Part shown: piece after piece, positions 1 through 8,434 of the stretch
Layout: each line of letters begins with the position of its first letter
Position numbering within the stretch: the first letter of the stretch is position 1
Origin: CAZAQK01 sp046344715
Lineage (GTDB): Bacteria > Pseudomonadota > Alphaproteobacteria > Rickettsiales > SXRF01
Assembly: GCA_046344715.1 (NCBI GenBank)
Contig: JBKDKX010000018.1
Location: 40,053 to 104,052 of the forward strand
DNA length: 64,000 nucleotides
Direction of reading: 5' to 3'
Notes under the pieces: model-generated
Database searches by the model: none
What the model was told of the DNA's origin: nothing
What the model saw: the letters and a program-made list of their open reading frames with translations, nothing else
Program-made: the position numbers and the translations under genes

Positions 1-667
1 AGTCATAAAGCTCGGTCGTGGTTTTGTAGATATTGAGGCAAAAGGCGATGCAATTATCGCTGGTGGTGGTGCACTGGATATCCATGTGGCAGCAACTGGA
101 CGTGATAACGGCATTGCGGGATTGGAATTTTTATGTGGTGTGCCAGGAACGATTGGTGGTGCGGTGCGCATGAATGCGGGTGCGTATGGGTGTGATACAT
201 CACAGGTGTTGTTGGAAGCAGAAATTGTCGAGCGAGATGGAACTATCCGTACACTCACGAATAAAGAGCTGGGCTTTGTGTATCGCAACAGCAGCTTACC
301 ACAAGGGGCGATTGTTACACGCGCTACATTCAAAGGCGCAAAAGGTGACGTGGAGCAAATTCGTGCGCGCATGCAGGAAATCAGCGATGCGCGTGAGGCC
401 ACGCAACCCATCCGCACACGCACGGGCGGCAGCACATTCAAAAACCCTGAAGGTTATAAGGCATGGGAACTGGTGGATCGTGCAGGTTGCCGTGGCCTAA
501 TGGTCGGTGGCGCGCAGGTTTCCGAAAAACACTGCAACTTCCTAATTAACACTGGAACAGCAACTGCGGCTGATTTAGAAAATCTGGGGGAGGAAGTGAT
601 TAAGCGCGTAAAAGAAAAAACCGGCATAATGCTGGAGTGGGAAATTAAGAGGATTGGTAAAGCGTGA
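1..667 (+). CDS. murB: UDP-N-acetylenolpyruvoylglucosamine reductase MurB (5' partial)
   Basis: Reduces UDP-GlcNAc-enolpyruvate to UDP-MurNAc in the cytoplasm, using FAD and NADPH, for peptidoglycan precursor synthesis. The reading frame is open from base 2, so the N-terminal FAD-binding part lies outside the window. Visible family motifs are GVPGTIGGAVRMNAGAYG, YRNSSLP, the TFKNPEG segment and the C-terminal AGCRGLMVGGAQVSEKHCNF, where type I MurB carries substrate- and FAD-contacting residues. The stop codon overlaps the GTG start of the next gene (GTGA at 664-667), so the two are probably translationally coupled. Position just ahead of ddl and ftsQ is the usual dcw-cluster arrangement, apart from the two small genes that follow. 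Confidence 0.97.
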   Translation, partial: VIKLGRGFVDIEAKGDAIIAGGGALDIHVAATGRDNGIAGLEFLCGVPGTIGGAVRMNAGAYGCDTSQVLLEAEIVERDGTIRTLTNKELGFVYRNSSLPQGAIVTRATFKGAKGDVEQIRARMQEISDAREATQPIRTRTGGSTFKNPEGYKAWELVDRAGCRGLMVGGAQVSEKHCNFLINTGTATAADLENLGEEVIKRVKEKTGIMLEWEIKRIGKA

Positions 668-969
668 CGTATCTCCACGACATTCAACAAAAGCCGAAGT
701 GGTATCGCGAACTAAGGATGCTATGGAATCAATTTGATCCTATTGGCGTAATAGATCGTAATAGTGAACACTGGCAGGATGATGATGAGTATGAGGCCTA
801 TGTTCTGGGTATTATGGAGCTTCTTAGTAAAGGCGCATCTAAGAAAGAAATTTCAGGCCATGTATATAGTCTTTGTAACGAGCATATAAGTATATCGACG
901 TCTTTGGAGTCATGCGACCAATTTACAGAGGATTGTTTAAATTGGTATATAAACATAAGTAAGAAGTAA
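664..969 (+). CDS. Small acidic protein, possibly DUF1871/immunity-like
   Basis: A 101-residue soluble protein without signal peptide or membrane segment. It starts on GTG in a 4-base overlap with murB and ends in a 1-base overlap with the following ankyrin gene, so it is embedded in the dcw operon. The segment WNQFDPIGVI followed by DDDEYEAYVLGIMELL and a later KEISGHVYSL is reminiscent of DUF1871-type proteins, some of which serve as immunity proteins. This is memory-based resemblance, not a tested match. The gene looks more AT-rich than murB and ddl on either side, which suggests it was acquired. No catalytic motif is visible. Confidence 0.6.
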   Translation: MTYLHDIQQKPKWYRELRMLWNQFDPIGVIDRNSEHWQDDDEYEAYVLGIMELLSKGASKKEISGHVYSLCNEHISISTSLESCDQFTEDCLNWYINISKK

Positions 970-1364
970 TGTTGTTCTTTGCAAGAAAGCATCCTATTTT
1001 TGGTGAAACGCCACTGCATTATGCATGCATTGAAAATGATCTGCGTGCTGTAAAGAAAATATTGGCAAAAGGGGGAGGTGTTGATGTCCCTGACGATGGA
1101 GGTCAAACCCCGTTAATAAGCGCCAGTATGCTTGGATATGTCGATATGGTGGAGTTATTATTGCAGCATAACGCGAATGTCCAGGTAAGGGATCATTCGT
1201 GGGGAAATACTGCATTGCATTATGCTGCTGAAAATGGTCATGTTAAAATTATCGAGCTATTATTGGCTGCGGGGGCTGATAAAACCATGCCTAATAACAA
1301 TGGTCATACAGCGTTGGAGATGGCAAAAAGCACATATATTTCTATGGAAAGCTTATTGAAATGA
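969..1364 (+). CDS. Ankyrin-repeat protein (131 aa)
   Basis: A small cytoplasmic ankyrin-repeat protein. Three to four repeats are readable: GETPLHYACIENDLRAVKKIL, then GGQTPLISASMLGYVDMVELLL, then GNTALHYAAENGHVKIIELLL, then a final NNNGHTALEMA half repeat. No signal peptide or other domain is present, so it probably acts through protein-protein contact; the partner is unknown. The start ATG overlaps the stop of the preceding gene by one base, and its own TGA overlaps the ddl ATG (ATGA at 1361-1364), so it sits inside the cell-wall operon. Like its upstream neighbour it is AT-rich compared with murB and ddl. The pair may have arrived together. Confidence 0.85.
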   Translation: MLFFARKHPIFGETPLHYACIENDLRAVKKILAKGGGVDVPDDGGQTPLISASMLGYVDMVELLLQHNANVQVRDHSWGNTALHYAAENGHVKIIELLLAAGADKTMPNNNGHTALEMAKSTYISMESLLK

Positions 1365-2272
1365 AACACATAGCAGTTCTAAAAGGCGGGTGGTCGGCAG
1401 AGCGTGAAGTATCGCTGAATAGTGGTGCAGCCTGTGCAAAGGCACTGCGCGAAGTGGGTTATAAGGTAACGGAAGTGGATGTTACTCCTCAAGTGGCGGC
1501 TGATCTTGCACAGATTAAACCAGATGTGGCATTTAATGCGCTGCATGGCACATTTGGCGAAGATGGATGTATGCAGGGCGTGCTTGAAATGCTCAAAATC
1601 CCTTACACACACTCTGGCGTTCTTGCGTCTGCACTGGCGATGGATAAACCTACGGCCAAGCGCGTTTTTGAAGCAGTTGGCCTGCGCTGCCCAAAAGGCG
1701 TTACCCTATCGCTTGACCAATTAGTCAAGGTTGACCCGCTACCGCGCCCCTTCGTAGTAAAACCGGCGGCAGAAGGCTCCAGTGTGGGGGTATATATAGT
1801 GTTAGAAAGTGATAATCGCCCGATTTCCCAAATCATGACCGGTGCGGATGATAAAACACTCTATCTTGTTGAAGAATATATCGCTGGCCGTGAAATCACG
1901 GTGGCTGTGTTGAATAACAAACCCCTAGGTGTCACAGAAATTCGTCCATTAAGCGGCTTTTATGACTACACCAACAAATATACCGATGGAAAAACCGAGC
2001 ATCTATGCCCCGCGCCATTGCCTAAAAATAAATATGATAAAGTGATGGAGCTGGCACTGAGAGCCCATCAGGCGCTTGGCTGTCGCGGCCTGTCACGTGC
2101 GGATTTTCGTTTTGATGACACCAAAGGGGATGGTACATTCTATCTGCTGGAGGTGAATACCCAACCGGGAATGACTGCTCTTTCATTGTCACCTGAAATT
2201 GCTGCACATGCTGGCATCAGCTTTAATGAATTAGTAAGACTCTTGGTAGAAGATGCGAAACTGGGACAATAG
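1361..2272 (+). CDS. ddl: D-alanine--D-alanine ligase
   Basis: ATP-grasp enzyme that joins two D-alanines for the peptidoglycan pentapeptide. At 303 residues it has the normal length of the DdlB group. Visible motifs: KGGWSAEREVSLNSG at the N terminus, HGTFGEDGCMQG, PFVVKPAAEGSSVGV (ATP binding), VEEYIAGREITV, SRADFRFD and LLEVNTQPGMT, which provides the metal- and substrate-binding Glu/Asn. The ATG at 1361 overlaps the stop of the ankyrin gene. ftsQ follows after about 20 bases, the usual order in alphaproteobacteria. Confidence 0.98.
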   Translation: MKHIAVLKGGWSAEREVSLNSGAACAKALREVGYKVTEVDVTPQVAADLAQIKPDVAFNALHGTFGEDGCMQGVLEMLKIPYTHSGVLASALAMDKPTAKRVFEAVGLRCPKGVTLSLDQLVKVDPLPRPFVVKPAAEGSSVGVYIVLESDNRPISQIMTGADDKTLYLVEEYIAGREITVAVLNNKPLGVTEIRPLSGFYDYTNKYTDGKTEHLCPAPLPKNKYDKVMELALRAHQALGCRGLSRADFRFDDTKGDGTFYLLEVNTQPGMTALSLSPEIAAHAGISFNELVRLLVEDAKLGQ

Positions 2273-2293
2273 TACTGGTCGCAAGGTGCTGGC

Positions 2294-3163
2294 ATGGCCA
2301 AAAAATCAGATAACCTAACACTCAGGCAGCGTGAATCGCAGCGGATTATGCGCGAGAAGTCAGCGCGCAAAAAACGTCAGGCTATCGTGCGTAAGGCGCA
2401 GATTGTAGGTGCCGTGTGTGTGGTATTGGTTGTGGCTGGCGTTGGGTTCTGGGTGTGGAAAAACAGCATGTTTAGCAAAGCAGTTGAATCGGTATCTAAT
2501 GGTATGTATCAGATAACTGCGAGGGCTGGGTTTACATTAGATACCTTATATCTTGAAGGGCGCAGCCGTACGCCTATGGAAGAAATCAGCAAAGCCATCA
2601 ACATAAACAAAGGCGATCCGATATTGCAGCTTTCACTGCAGGAAATAAAGGCCAGACTGGAGGCAGTGGGCAGCATCAGCTCGGCTGCTGTTGAGCGTGA
2701 ATTGCCCAACAGGCTTGCCATACGTATTGTGGAGCGTGAGCCGGTCGCCCTCTGGCAGCATCAGGGCAAAATGGTGTTGGTAGATGATAATGGTGTGGCA
2801 ATGCCGGATGTCGCATTATCTGCATACAGGCATTTGCCATTGATTGTTGGCAAGGATGCCCCCTCGCAGGTGGGAGAAGTTCTGGCATTGCTGCAATCCA
2901 GCAAAGCATTGCAGGAAAGATTTGCCGCAGCTGTGCGTATCAGCGGTCGCCGCTGGAATGTACATCTGAAGGATGGTACACAGGTGAAGCTGCCTGAGCA
3001 AGATGCCACTAAGGCATGGGAAGCACTGGCTAAATTGCAGGATAAGCAGCAACTGCTGGATAGGGATGTAAAAGTGATAGACCTGCGGGTTGCGGGCAGG
3101 CTATTCATCAAAACGTCACCCGAAAATGTGGCGGGTGAGTCGTCAAGCGCAAAAGAGACTTGA
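2294..3163 (+). CDS. ftsQ: Cell division protein FtsQ
   Basis: Bitopic inner-membrane divisome protein that links FtsA/FtsZ-side components to FtsB/FtsL and the septal synthases. The 289-residue product has a basic cytoplasmic tail (residues 1-34, many Arg/Lys), one membrane segment around 35-54 (VGAVCVVLVVAGVGFWVW), then the periplasmic POTRA domain (LYLEGRSRTPMEEI, NKGDPILQLSL, AVERELPNRLAIRIVEREPVA) and the beta domain with VDDNGV. The C-terminal tail is short and hydrophilic. It lies between ddl and ftsA, as in other alphaproteobacteria; identification rests on domain layout plus context. Confidence 0.95.
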   Translation: MAKKSDNLTLRQRESQRIMREKSARKKRQAIVRKAQIVGAVCVVLVVAGVGFWVWKNSMFSKAVESVSNGMYQITARAGFTLDTLYLEGRSRTPMEEISKAININKGDPILQLSLQEIKARLEAVGSISSAAVERELPNRLAIRIVEREPVALWQHQGKMVLVDDNGVAMPDVALSAYRHLPLIVGKDAPSQVGEVLALLQSSKALQERFAAAVRISGRRWNVHLKDGTQVKLPEQDATKAWEALAKLQDKQQLLDRDVKVIDLRVAGRLFIKTSPENVAGESSSAKET

Positions 3164-3247
3164 GCGATTAGTATCTCGAGGTTAAGACTAGAGTATACAG
3201 ATACAGAATGTACTGGATTTTAAGCCATGAGCAGATAAAACAGGGTT

Positions 3248-4513
3248 ATGAAAAAGTCATCAGCAAATAACAAAAATGGTATCGGCAGTGTAGCGGTTTT
3301 AGACATTGGTACTGCAAAGATTGCATGTTTTATAGCCAATATTGATTCCGCAGGCGAAATAAAAATCACCGGTATCGGCCATCAGCTTTCCAAAGGCATC
3401 AGGAGCGGTATCATCACCGATTTTGCCGAGGCCGAAGCGTCCGTCGTGTCTGCGGTACATGCGGCAGAGCAGATGGCAGGCGAGACGGTAGAAGATGTGC
3501 TCATCAGTCTCTCCGGCGGCAATCTCACCTCGCGCAATGTCACGGTTGAAATGAGTATGCTGGGTGATGAAGTGACGGATCGTGATGTTATGGATATCAT
3601 TGAGCAGGGACGTGCATCGGTCACTCATAGCGAGCTGGATATTATTCACTGTATTCCGGTGTCGTATTACCTCGATGGTGCGCGTGGCATTGTGGATCCG
3701 CGAAAAATGTACGGCAAAAAACTGGGTGCGGATTTGCACATTATTACAGGCCTGCCGACCGTAACGCGCAATCTTGCGCATTGTGTTGGCCGGTGTCATT
3801 TGAATGTGGGCGAATATATCGCATCGCCTTATGCTTCTGCACTTTCCTGCCTTGAAGAAGATGAAAAACAACTGGGTGTGACGCTCGTGGATATGGGGGC
3901 AGGTGTTACCAGCTTTTGCGTATTTGCTGGCGGTAAGAATGTTTATACCGATGCGATACCTATCGGCGGTTCGCATGTAACGAGTGATATTGCGCGTGGG
4001 CTTTCGACGAGTTTGAGTCACGCCGAACGCCTGAAAACACTGCATGGCAGCTGCATGGCCTCATCCAGCGATGATCAGGTGATGATCGATGTGCCGCCTC
4101 TCGGTGAAGAAGAATTTGACGAAACCAATACCATGCCGCGTTCCATGCTTGTGGGTGTTATCCGCCCGCGCATTGAAGAAATATTCGAGATGATTCGTAG
4201 CAAGCTGGAAATGGCTGGTATCTCGTCAGTTTCTGGGAAGCGCGTGGTGCTTACTGGTGGTGCAAGCCAGTTGCTTGGCGTGCGTGAAATGGCAGCTAAT
4301 ATGTTGGGTAAGCAGGTGCGCCTTGGCAGGCCGCGAGTGTTGCCTGGTCTTGCGGAATCGGTCAGTGGCCCTGCATTTGCGGCGTCACTGGGCATGGTGG
4401 AATATGTGCTGAAAAAACCAATGGAAGAGCAGATGTTTGCCTTAAATCGCCGTCGCGGCAACCTCACTGCGGGTTTCGAGAAAGTGGTGAGCTGGTTTAA
4501 GGAGAATTTTTGA
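3248..4513 (+). CDS. ftsA: Cell division protein FtsA
   Basis: Actin-like ATPase that anchors FtsZ filaments to the membrane and recruits later divisome proteins. The 421-residue product has the phosphate-1 motif VLDIGTAKIACFIA, the 1C subdomain after IKITGIGHQ, the phosphate-2 motif VDMGAGVTSFCVFAGG, the GGSHVTSDIARGL segment and the adenosine motif VLTGGASQLLGV. The last residues VVSWFKENF look like the amphipathic membrane-targeting helix. It starts 84 bases after ftsQ and is followed by a 186-base gap before ftsZ. Confidence 0.98.
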   Translation: MKKSSANNKNGIGSVAVLDIGTAKIACFIANIDSAGEIKITGIGHQLSKGIRSGIITDFAEAEASVVSAVHAAEQMAGETVEDVLISLSGGNLTSRNVTVEMSMLGDEVTDRDVMDIIEQGRASVTHSELDIIHCIPVSYYLDGARGIVDPRKMYGKKLGADLHIITGLPTVTRNLAHCVGRCHLNVGEYIASPYASALSCLEEDEKQLGVTLVDMGAGVTSFCVFAGGKNVYTDAIPIGGSHVTSDIARGLSTSLSHAERLKTLHGSCMASSSDDQVMIDVPPLGEEEFDETNTMPRSMLVGVIRPRIEEIFEMIRSKLEMAGISSVSGKRVVLTGGASQLLGVREMAANMLGKQVRLGRPRVLPGLAESVSGPAFAASLGMVEYVLKKPMEEQMFALNRRRGNLTAGFEKVVSWFKENF

Positions 4514-4699
4514 TGAAAGATAATAGGATGAAAGATGAGAGGAAATAATCTTTATCATCGCTCATCTACTCGTCTCTCACCCCACTTTCTTGATGCAAAC
4601 CACAAAATATGGTGGTAAAAATTTAAAAAACTGTCAATATGTGCGTAGCTTTGAACAGCTGCAAAACGCGTGATTATATATTTACGAGGGGATTAAATC
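4514..4699 (+). other. ftsA-ftsZ intergenic region
   Basis: A 186-base gap with an imperfect inverted repeat near its start: GATGAAAGATAATAG and GATGAAAGATGAGAGG, followed by AATAATCTTTATCATC. I see no gene in it. The repeat may be a degenerate member of the dispersed palindromes found elsewhere in the window. The AT-rich right half could carry the ftsZ promoter, but no -35/-10 pair stands out. Confidence 0.4.
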
Positions 4700-6340
4700 A
4701 TGACCATCAACCTGCATCTTCCAAGTAATACTGAAATTCTGCGACCAACCATTACGGTTATTGGTGTGGGTGGTGCTGGCGGTAATGCGGTGAACAACAT
4801 GATTTCCGCGCAGCTTGAGGGCGTGAATTTTGTGGTGGCGAATACAGATGCACAGGCGATCGATCATTCTCTCACCGAGCGTACCATTCAACTCGGCGCA
4901 GGTATCACCAAGGGTTTGGGTGCCGGCGCAAATCCGGATATTGGCCGTGCCGCCGCGGAAGAAGCAAAAGATGAAATCGCTGCATATATTGAAGGCAGCA
5001 ACATGGTGTTCATCACCGCTGGTATGGGTGGCGGTACCGGTACGGGTGCAGCACCGGTTGTGGCGCGCATTGCAAAAGAGCAGGGGATTCTCACTGTTGG
5101 TGTGGTCACCAAGCCATTCCAGTTCGAAGGCACGTATCGTATGCGCCTCGCAGAATCAGGCCTAAAAGAATTACAAGATTATGTGGATACGCTCATTGTT
5201 ATCCCGAACCAGAATTTATTCCGCCTGGCTAACGAACGCACGACATTTGCCGATGCTTTCAAAATGGCAGATGAAGTGCTGCACTCTGGTGTTCGCGGCG
5301 TAACAGACCTCATGGTAAAACCCGGCCTTATCAACCTCGACTTTGCTGATATCCGCACCGTAATGCGCGAAATGGGCAAGGCGATGATGGGCACCGGCGA
5401 AGCAACCGGCGAACGCCGCGCAATTGAAGCCGCGGAAGCAGCTATTTCTAATCCGCTGCTGGATGATGTATCGCTCAGAGGTGCGCGTGCGCTTCTCATC
5501 AATATTACTGGCGGTGCGGACATGACACTCTATGAGGTTGATGAAGCAGCGAACCGTGTGCGCGAAGAAGTGGATTCTGATGCGAATATTATTTTCGGTT
5601 CCACCTATAATGAAGAAATGAACGGTCGTATGCGTGTGTCTGTGGTTGCAACAGGAATTGACGCGCAGACGCAGACTGCAAATACATCTCAGAAACTGAC
5701 AACGGTCGGTGAGCCAAAAAAGGCATTCGCATTTAATGCACCTTCAGCGAAAGTGGAGGTACGCACGCAGGTGAATGCGCGTCCCGTCAGTTTTGCAGAG
5801 CAGTCACGCAACTATGCGCCGGAAGCGGTGATTGCTGCGCGTGCTGCGGCAGAGCAACGCTCAATTGTGCCTCCATCACAGTCCTCCGTACGTGTTGAAA
5901 AACCTGTGGAGCAGCAACAGCAGCAGGCACCGCAAGTACAGTTTCATGCTCCTGTTGAAAAGGAAGCTCCTGCGCCGCGTATTCATATGCCAGAATACGA
6001 TCAGCAGCGTACCCCAGAGCAGCAGCCGCTATTCCGCGAGCCTGTGCAATCACAGCAGATGCAGCAACAGCGTTATGAAGAAGAATCCAGACAATCTTCA
6101 TTCTCACCGCGTCAGGAGCAGCGTGATCAGGTGCGTGACGATGGTAAGAGTTTCCTTCAGCGCGTGGCGGATGTGGGGCGTGCACTTTCTACACGTACAG
6201 AGTCTGGTAAGCAGGAAACATCAGAACGCGTGCATGTAGTGCAGCGGCAGGCACCTTCTGAGCCGCCATCAACGCCTAAGCAGCAGGGTGAGGATCAGTA
6301 TCTTGATATTCCTGCATTTCTGCGTCGTCAGGCTAATTGA
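4700..6340 (+). CDS. ftsZ: Cell division protein FtsZ
   Basis: Tubulin-like GTPase that forms the division ring. The GTPase core occupies about residues 10-320, with GVGGAGGNAVNNM, the NTDAQA loop, the tubulin signature GGGTGTGAAPV and the T7 loop NLDFADIRTVM. Residues 320-525 form a long Gln/Pro-rich disordered linker, typical in length for alphaproteobacteria. The C-terminal peptide DQYLDIPAFLRRQAN is the conserved tail that binds FtsA and other partners. The ATG follows a good ribosome binding site (GAGGGG about 8 bases ahead). The long gap after ftsA makes a separate ftsZ promoter plausible, but none is clear. Confidence 0.99.
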   Translation: MTINLHLPSNTEILRPTITVIGVGGAGGNAVNNMISAQLEGVNFVVANTDAQAIDHSLTERTIQLGAGITKGLGAGANPDIGRAAAEEAKDEIAAYIEGSNMVFITAGMGGGTGTGAAPVVARIAKEQGILTVGVVTKPFQFEGTYRMRLAESGLKELQDYVDTLIVIPNQNLFRLANERTTFADAFKMADEVLHSGVRGVTDLMVKPGLINLDFADIRTVMREMGKAMMGTGEATGERRAIEAAEAAISNPLLDDVSLRGARALLINITGGADMTLYEVDEAANRVREEVDSDANIIFGSTYNEEMNGRMRVSVVATGIDAQTQTANTSQKLTTVGEPKKAFAFNAPSAKVEVRTQVNARPVSFAEQSRNYAPEAVIAARAAAEQRSIVPPSQSSVRVEKPVEQQQQQAPQVQFHAPVEKEAPAPRIHMPEYDQQRTPEQQPLFREPVQSQQMQQQRYEEESRQSSFSPRQEQRDQVRDDGKSFLQRVADVGRALSTRTESGKQETSERVHVVQRQAPSEPPSTPKQQGEDQYLDIPAFLRRQAN

Positions 6341-6349
6341 CATATTTCG

Positions 6350-6460
6350 TTAATGGCTTTGCCATTTAGGAAAATGTCATCCCCGAATTTGCGGTAGCAA
6401 ATATTGGGGAGCTCGTGCAACATTCTTTGGACAACAGGATTCCTGCTTCCGCAGGAATGT
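6350..6460. repeat. Dispersed palindromic repeat between ftsZ and the FkbM gene
   Basis: Two hairpin-forming inverted repeats: CCCCGAATTTGC...GCAAATATTGGGG at about 6380-6408, and ATTCCTGC-TTCC-GCAGGAAT at 6439-6458. They have the look of intergenic palindromic units of the kind seen at several other sites in this window. The second hairpin contains the only Shine-Dalgarno-like AGGA ahead of the following start codon. Confidence 0.7.
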
Positions 6461-6465
6461 AGTGT

Positions 6466-7335
6466 ATGAAATCACTTGCGGTATCACTTTCCCGTCAGCG
6501 CTGGCTGCCATATAAAACACGTCGTTCGGTCATAAAAAAACTGCATCCGGCGATGCTGAAGGATTACGCCTTTGAAGCAGATGCACTGGGGTTTACGTTT
6601 CGTGGCAATATTGTAAATTATATTGACCGGCTGGTATATTTTTGCGGCGCGCACGAGAAATACATGCTCTTTATGCTGCGTGATTATGTGCTTGCATTGA
6701 AGAAAAAAAATAAAGCACCGCTTGCCTTTGTCGATGTCGGTGCGAATGCAGGAAATCACACGCTCTTCATGTCACAGTTGGTTGGCAAGGTGTATGCATT
6801 CGAGCCATTTGAACGCGTGCGTAAGCAGTTGCAGGAAAATCTGGCGATAAACAACATTACCAATGTAACCGTGCATCCGTTCGGCCTGAGCAATGAGGAT
6901 GCAACCCTGCCGTTTTACGCAGCACCCGATGAAAATCTTGGTGCGGCTTCGTTCCACAGTGATCACAAAAATGACAATTACTATCTCGGCGACATGCAGC
7001 TTAGACGTGGCGATTCGTTGAACCTCGGCAAGATAGATATTTTGAAAGCTGACGTAGAAGGCTTTGAAAAATTTGTGCTAGAAGGACTGCAAGAAACCAT
7101 CAAAGCCAGCCGACCGCTGATGGTGATTGAGCTTTCACCAAAAACCCGCGAGACCATTGGCAGTGAAGCGGCATTTTACGCGCTGTTTCCGGAAAACTAC
7201 CAGTTTTTCTATTATAAGAAGGGCAGCAACAACACAGGTCATTACCAGCTTGCGCCGTTTGATTATGCATTGAATCCAAAAATTCAGGATGTTATTGCCT
7301 GCCCAGCAGAAAAATTAATTTATCTAGATAATTAG
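6466..7335 (+). CDS. FkbM family methyltransferase
   Basis: SAM-dependent methyltransferase of the FkbM type, which usually O-methylates sugars or other small molecules. The 289-residue product has the SAM-binding motif FVDVGANAGNHTLFMS (about residues 87-102), VYAFEPFERVRKQL (motif II acidic residue), the IDILKADVEGFEKFVLEGL segment diagnostic of FkbM (near 190-210) and MVIELSP. No signal peptide or membrane segment. It interrupts the usual ftsZ-lpxC adjacency; a role in modifying a cell-surface glycan is an inference from context only. Its AGGA ribosome-binding site lies in a repeat hairpin (6439-6458). Confidence 0.88.
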   Translation: MKSLAVSLSRQRWLPYKTRRSVIKKLHPAMLKDYAFEADALGFTFRGNIVNYIDRLVYFCGAHEKYMLFMLRDYVLALKKKNKAPLAFVDVGANAGNHTLFMSQLVGKVYAFEPFERVRKQLQENLAINNITNVTVHPFGLSNEDATLPFYAAPDENLGAASFHSDHKNDNYYLGDMQLRRGDSLNLGKIDILKADVEGFEKFVLEGLQETIKASRPLMVIELSPKTRETIGSEAAFYALFPENYQFFYYKKGSNNTGHYQLAPFDYALNPKIQDVIACPAEKLIYLDN

Positions 7336-7457
7336 TATTTTCTTATTATATATCAATATTTTGATGATGTAACAAACCGTAACAAAGCGTGATTTGAAAA
7401 CCGGCTCCGTAAAGCATAGGTTCTAGGGTATAAATAACTCACTGGTTTTTCAAAATA

Positions 7458-8384
7458 ATGAAACAAACAACGCTCGCAAATAAAGTCTCCTGCTCTGGCA
7501 TTGGCCTGCATACTGGCCGTGTAGTAAAAATCACTCTGTATCCGGCTGAGCCGAACACGGGGGTGGTATTCAAGCGTCTGGATGTAGAGCATGAAAAAAG
7601 TCTGGTTCCAGCACGATATGACGCGGTGTGTGAAACCCGCCTTGGCACCACCATCCGCAACCGTTCTGGCGTTACCGTTTCTACCATTGAACATCTGATG
7701 GCTGCACTCTGGGGAGCCGGGGTTGATAATGTGTTGGTTGAGCTGGATGGGTCTGAAGTGCCGATTATGGATGGCAGTTCTGAGCCATTTACTTTCATGA
7801 TCGAGTGCGCCCGCGTGGTTCAGCAAAATGCTACTCGCCGTATCCTGCGCGTGCTTAAAACCGTTGAAGTGCACGAAGGTAAAAGCACCGCCCGTGTGCA
7901 GCCGAACCGCGAAGGCGATGAGGGCTGCGTGCTTGGTGTTGAGATTGAATTTGATAATTCAGTGATCAGCCGTCAGGTGCTACAATATGATTTCCGCGAT
8001 GTTACCTTTAAGCAGACGCTTTCGCGTGCTCGTACCTTTGGTTTCGAGCATGAGGTGGAGGCTATGCGCGCCAACGGTCTTGCCCTTGGCGGCTCATTGG
8101 ATAATGCTATCGTAGTAGGTAAAGAAAAGATCCTCAACGAAGAAGGTCTGCGTTACGTTGATGAATTCGTGCGTCATAAGGCGCTGGATTGCCTTGGCGA
8201 CCTGTTCCTTGCAGGCTCGCGTATTGATGGGCGTTTTGATTTCAGCCGTCCTGGCCATGGTATCAATAATGCACTGCTGCGCGCGCTTTTTGCTGATAAA
8301 ACGGCTTATGCGATTACGTCAGCCGATGCAATGCCGGTGCCTTTGCTGGCACGTCCCGTTAAAGACGCAGTGGCTTACGCCTAA
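7458..8384 (+). CDS. lpxC: UDP-3-O-acyl-N-acetylglucosamine deacetylase LpxC
   Basis: Zinc amidase for the committed step of lipid A synthesis. The 308-residue product has the family's usual length. Visible are the N-terminal TLANKVSCSGIGLHTG, the first zinc ligand in TIEHLMAALWG, DGSEVPIMDGSS, and the second-domain metal/active-site segment FVRHKALDCLGDLFLAG, followed by GHGINNALL, which supplies the catalytic His. It is separated from the upstream methyltransferase by 122 bases and followed closely by bamD. The other lipid A genes lie 25-30 kb away in this window. Confidence 0.98.
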   Translation: MKQTTLANKVSCSGIGLHTGRVVKITLYPAEPNTGVVFKRLDVEHEKSLVPARYDAVCETRLGTTIRNRSGVTVSTIEHLMAALWGAGVDNVLVELDGSEVPIMDGSSEPFTFMIECARVVQQNATRRILRVLKTVEVHEGKSTARVQPNREGDEGCVLGVEIEFDNSVISRQVLQYDFRDVTFKQTLSRARTFGFEHEVEAMRANGLALGGSLDNAIVVGKEKILNEEGLRYVDEFVRHKALDCLGDLFLAGSRIDGRFDFSRPGHGINNALLRALFADKTAYAITSADAMPVPLLARPVKDAVAYA

Positions 8385-8434
8385 GCCCAATATTCATGTT
8401 GATGTGTCAGTAATTTGCCTGATATAAACAGGGC

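Noticed and set aside
3299..4045. 248-codon minus-strand frame inside ftsA
   Set aside because: Shadow of a conserved gene; no ribosome binding site and no recognisable motif.
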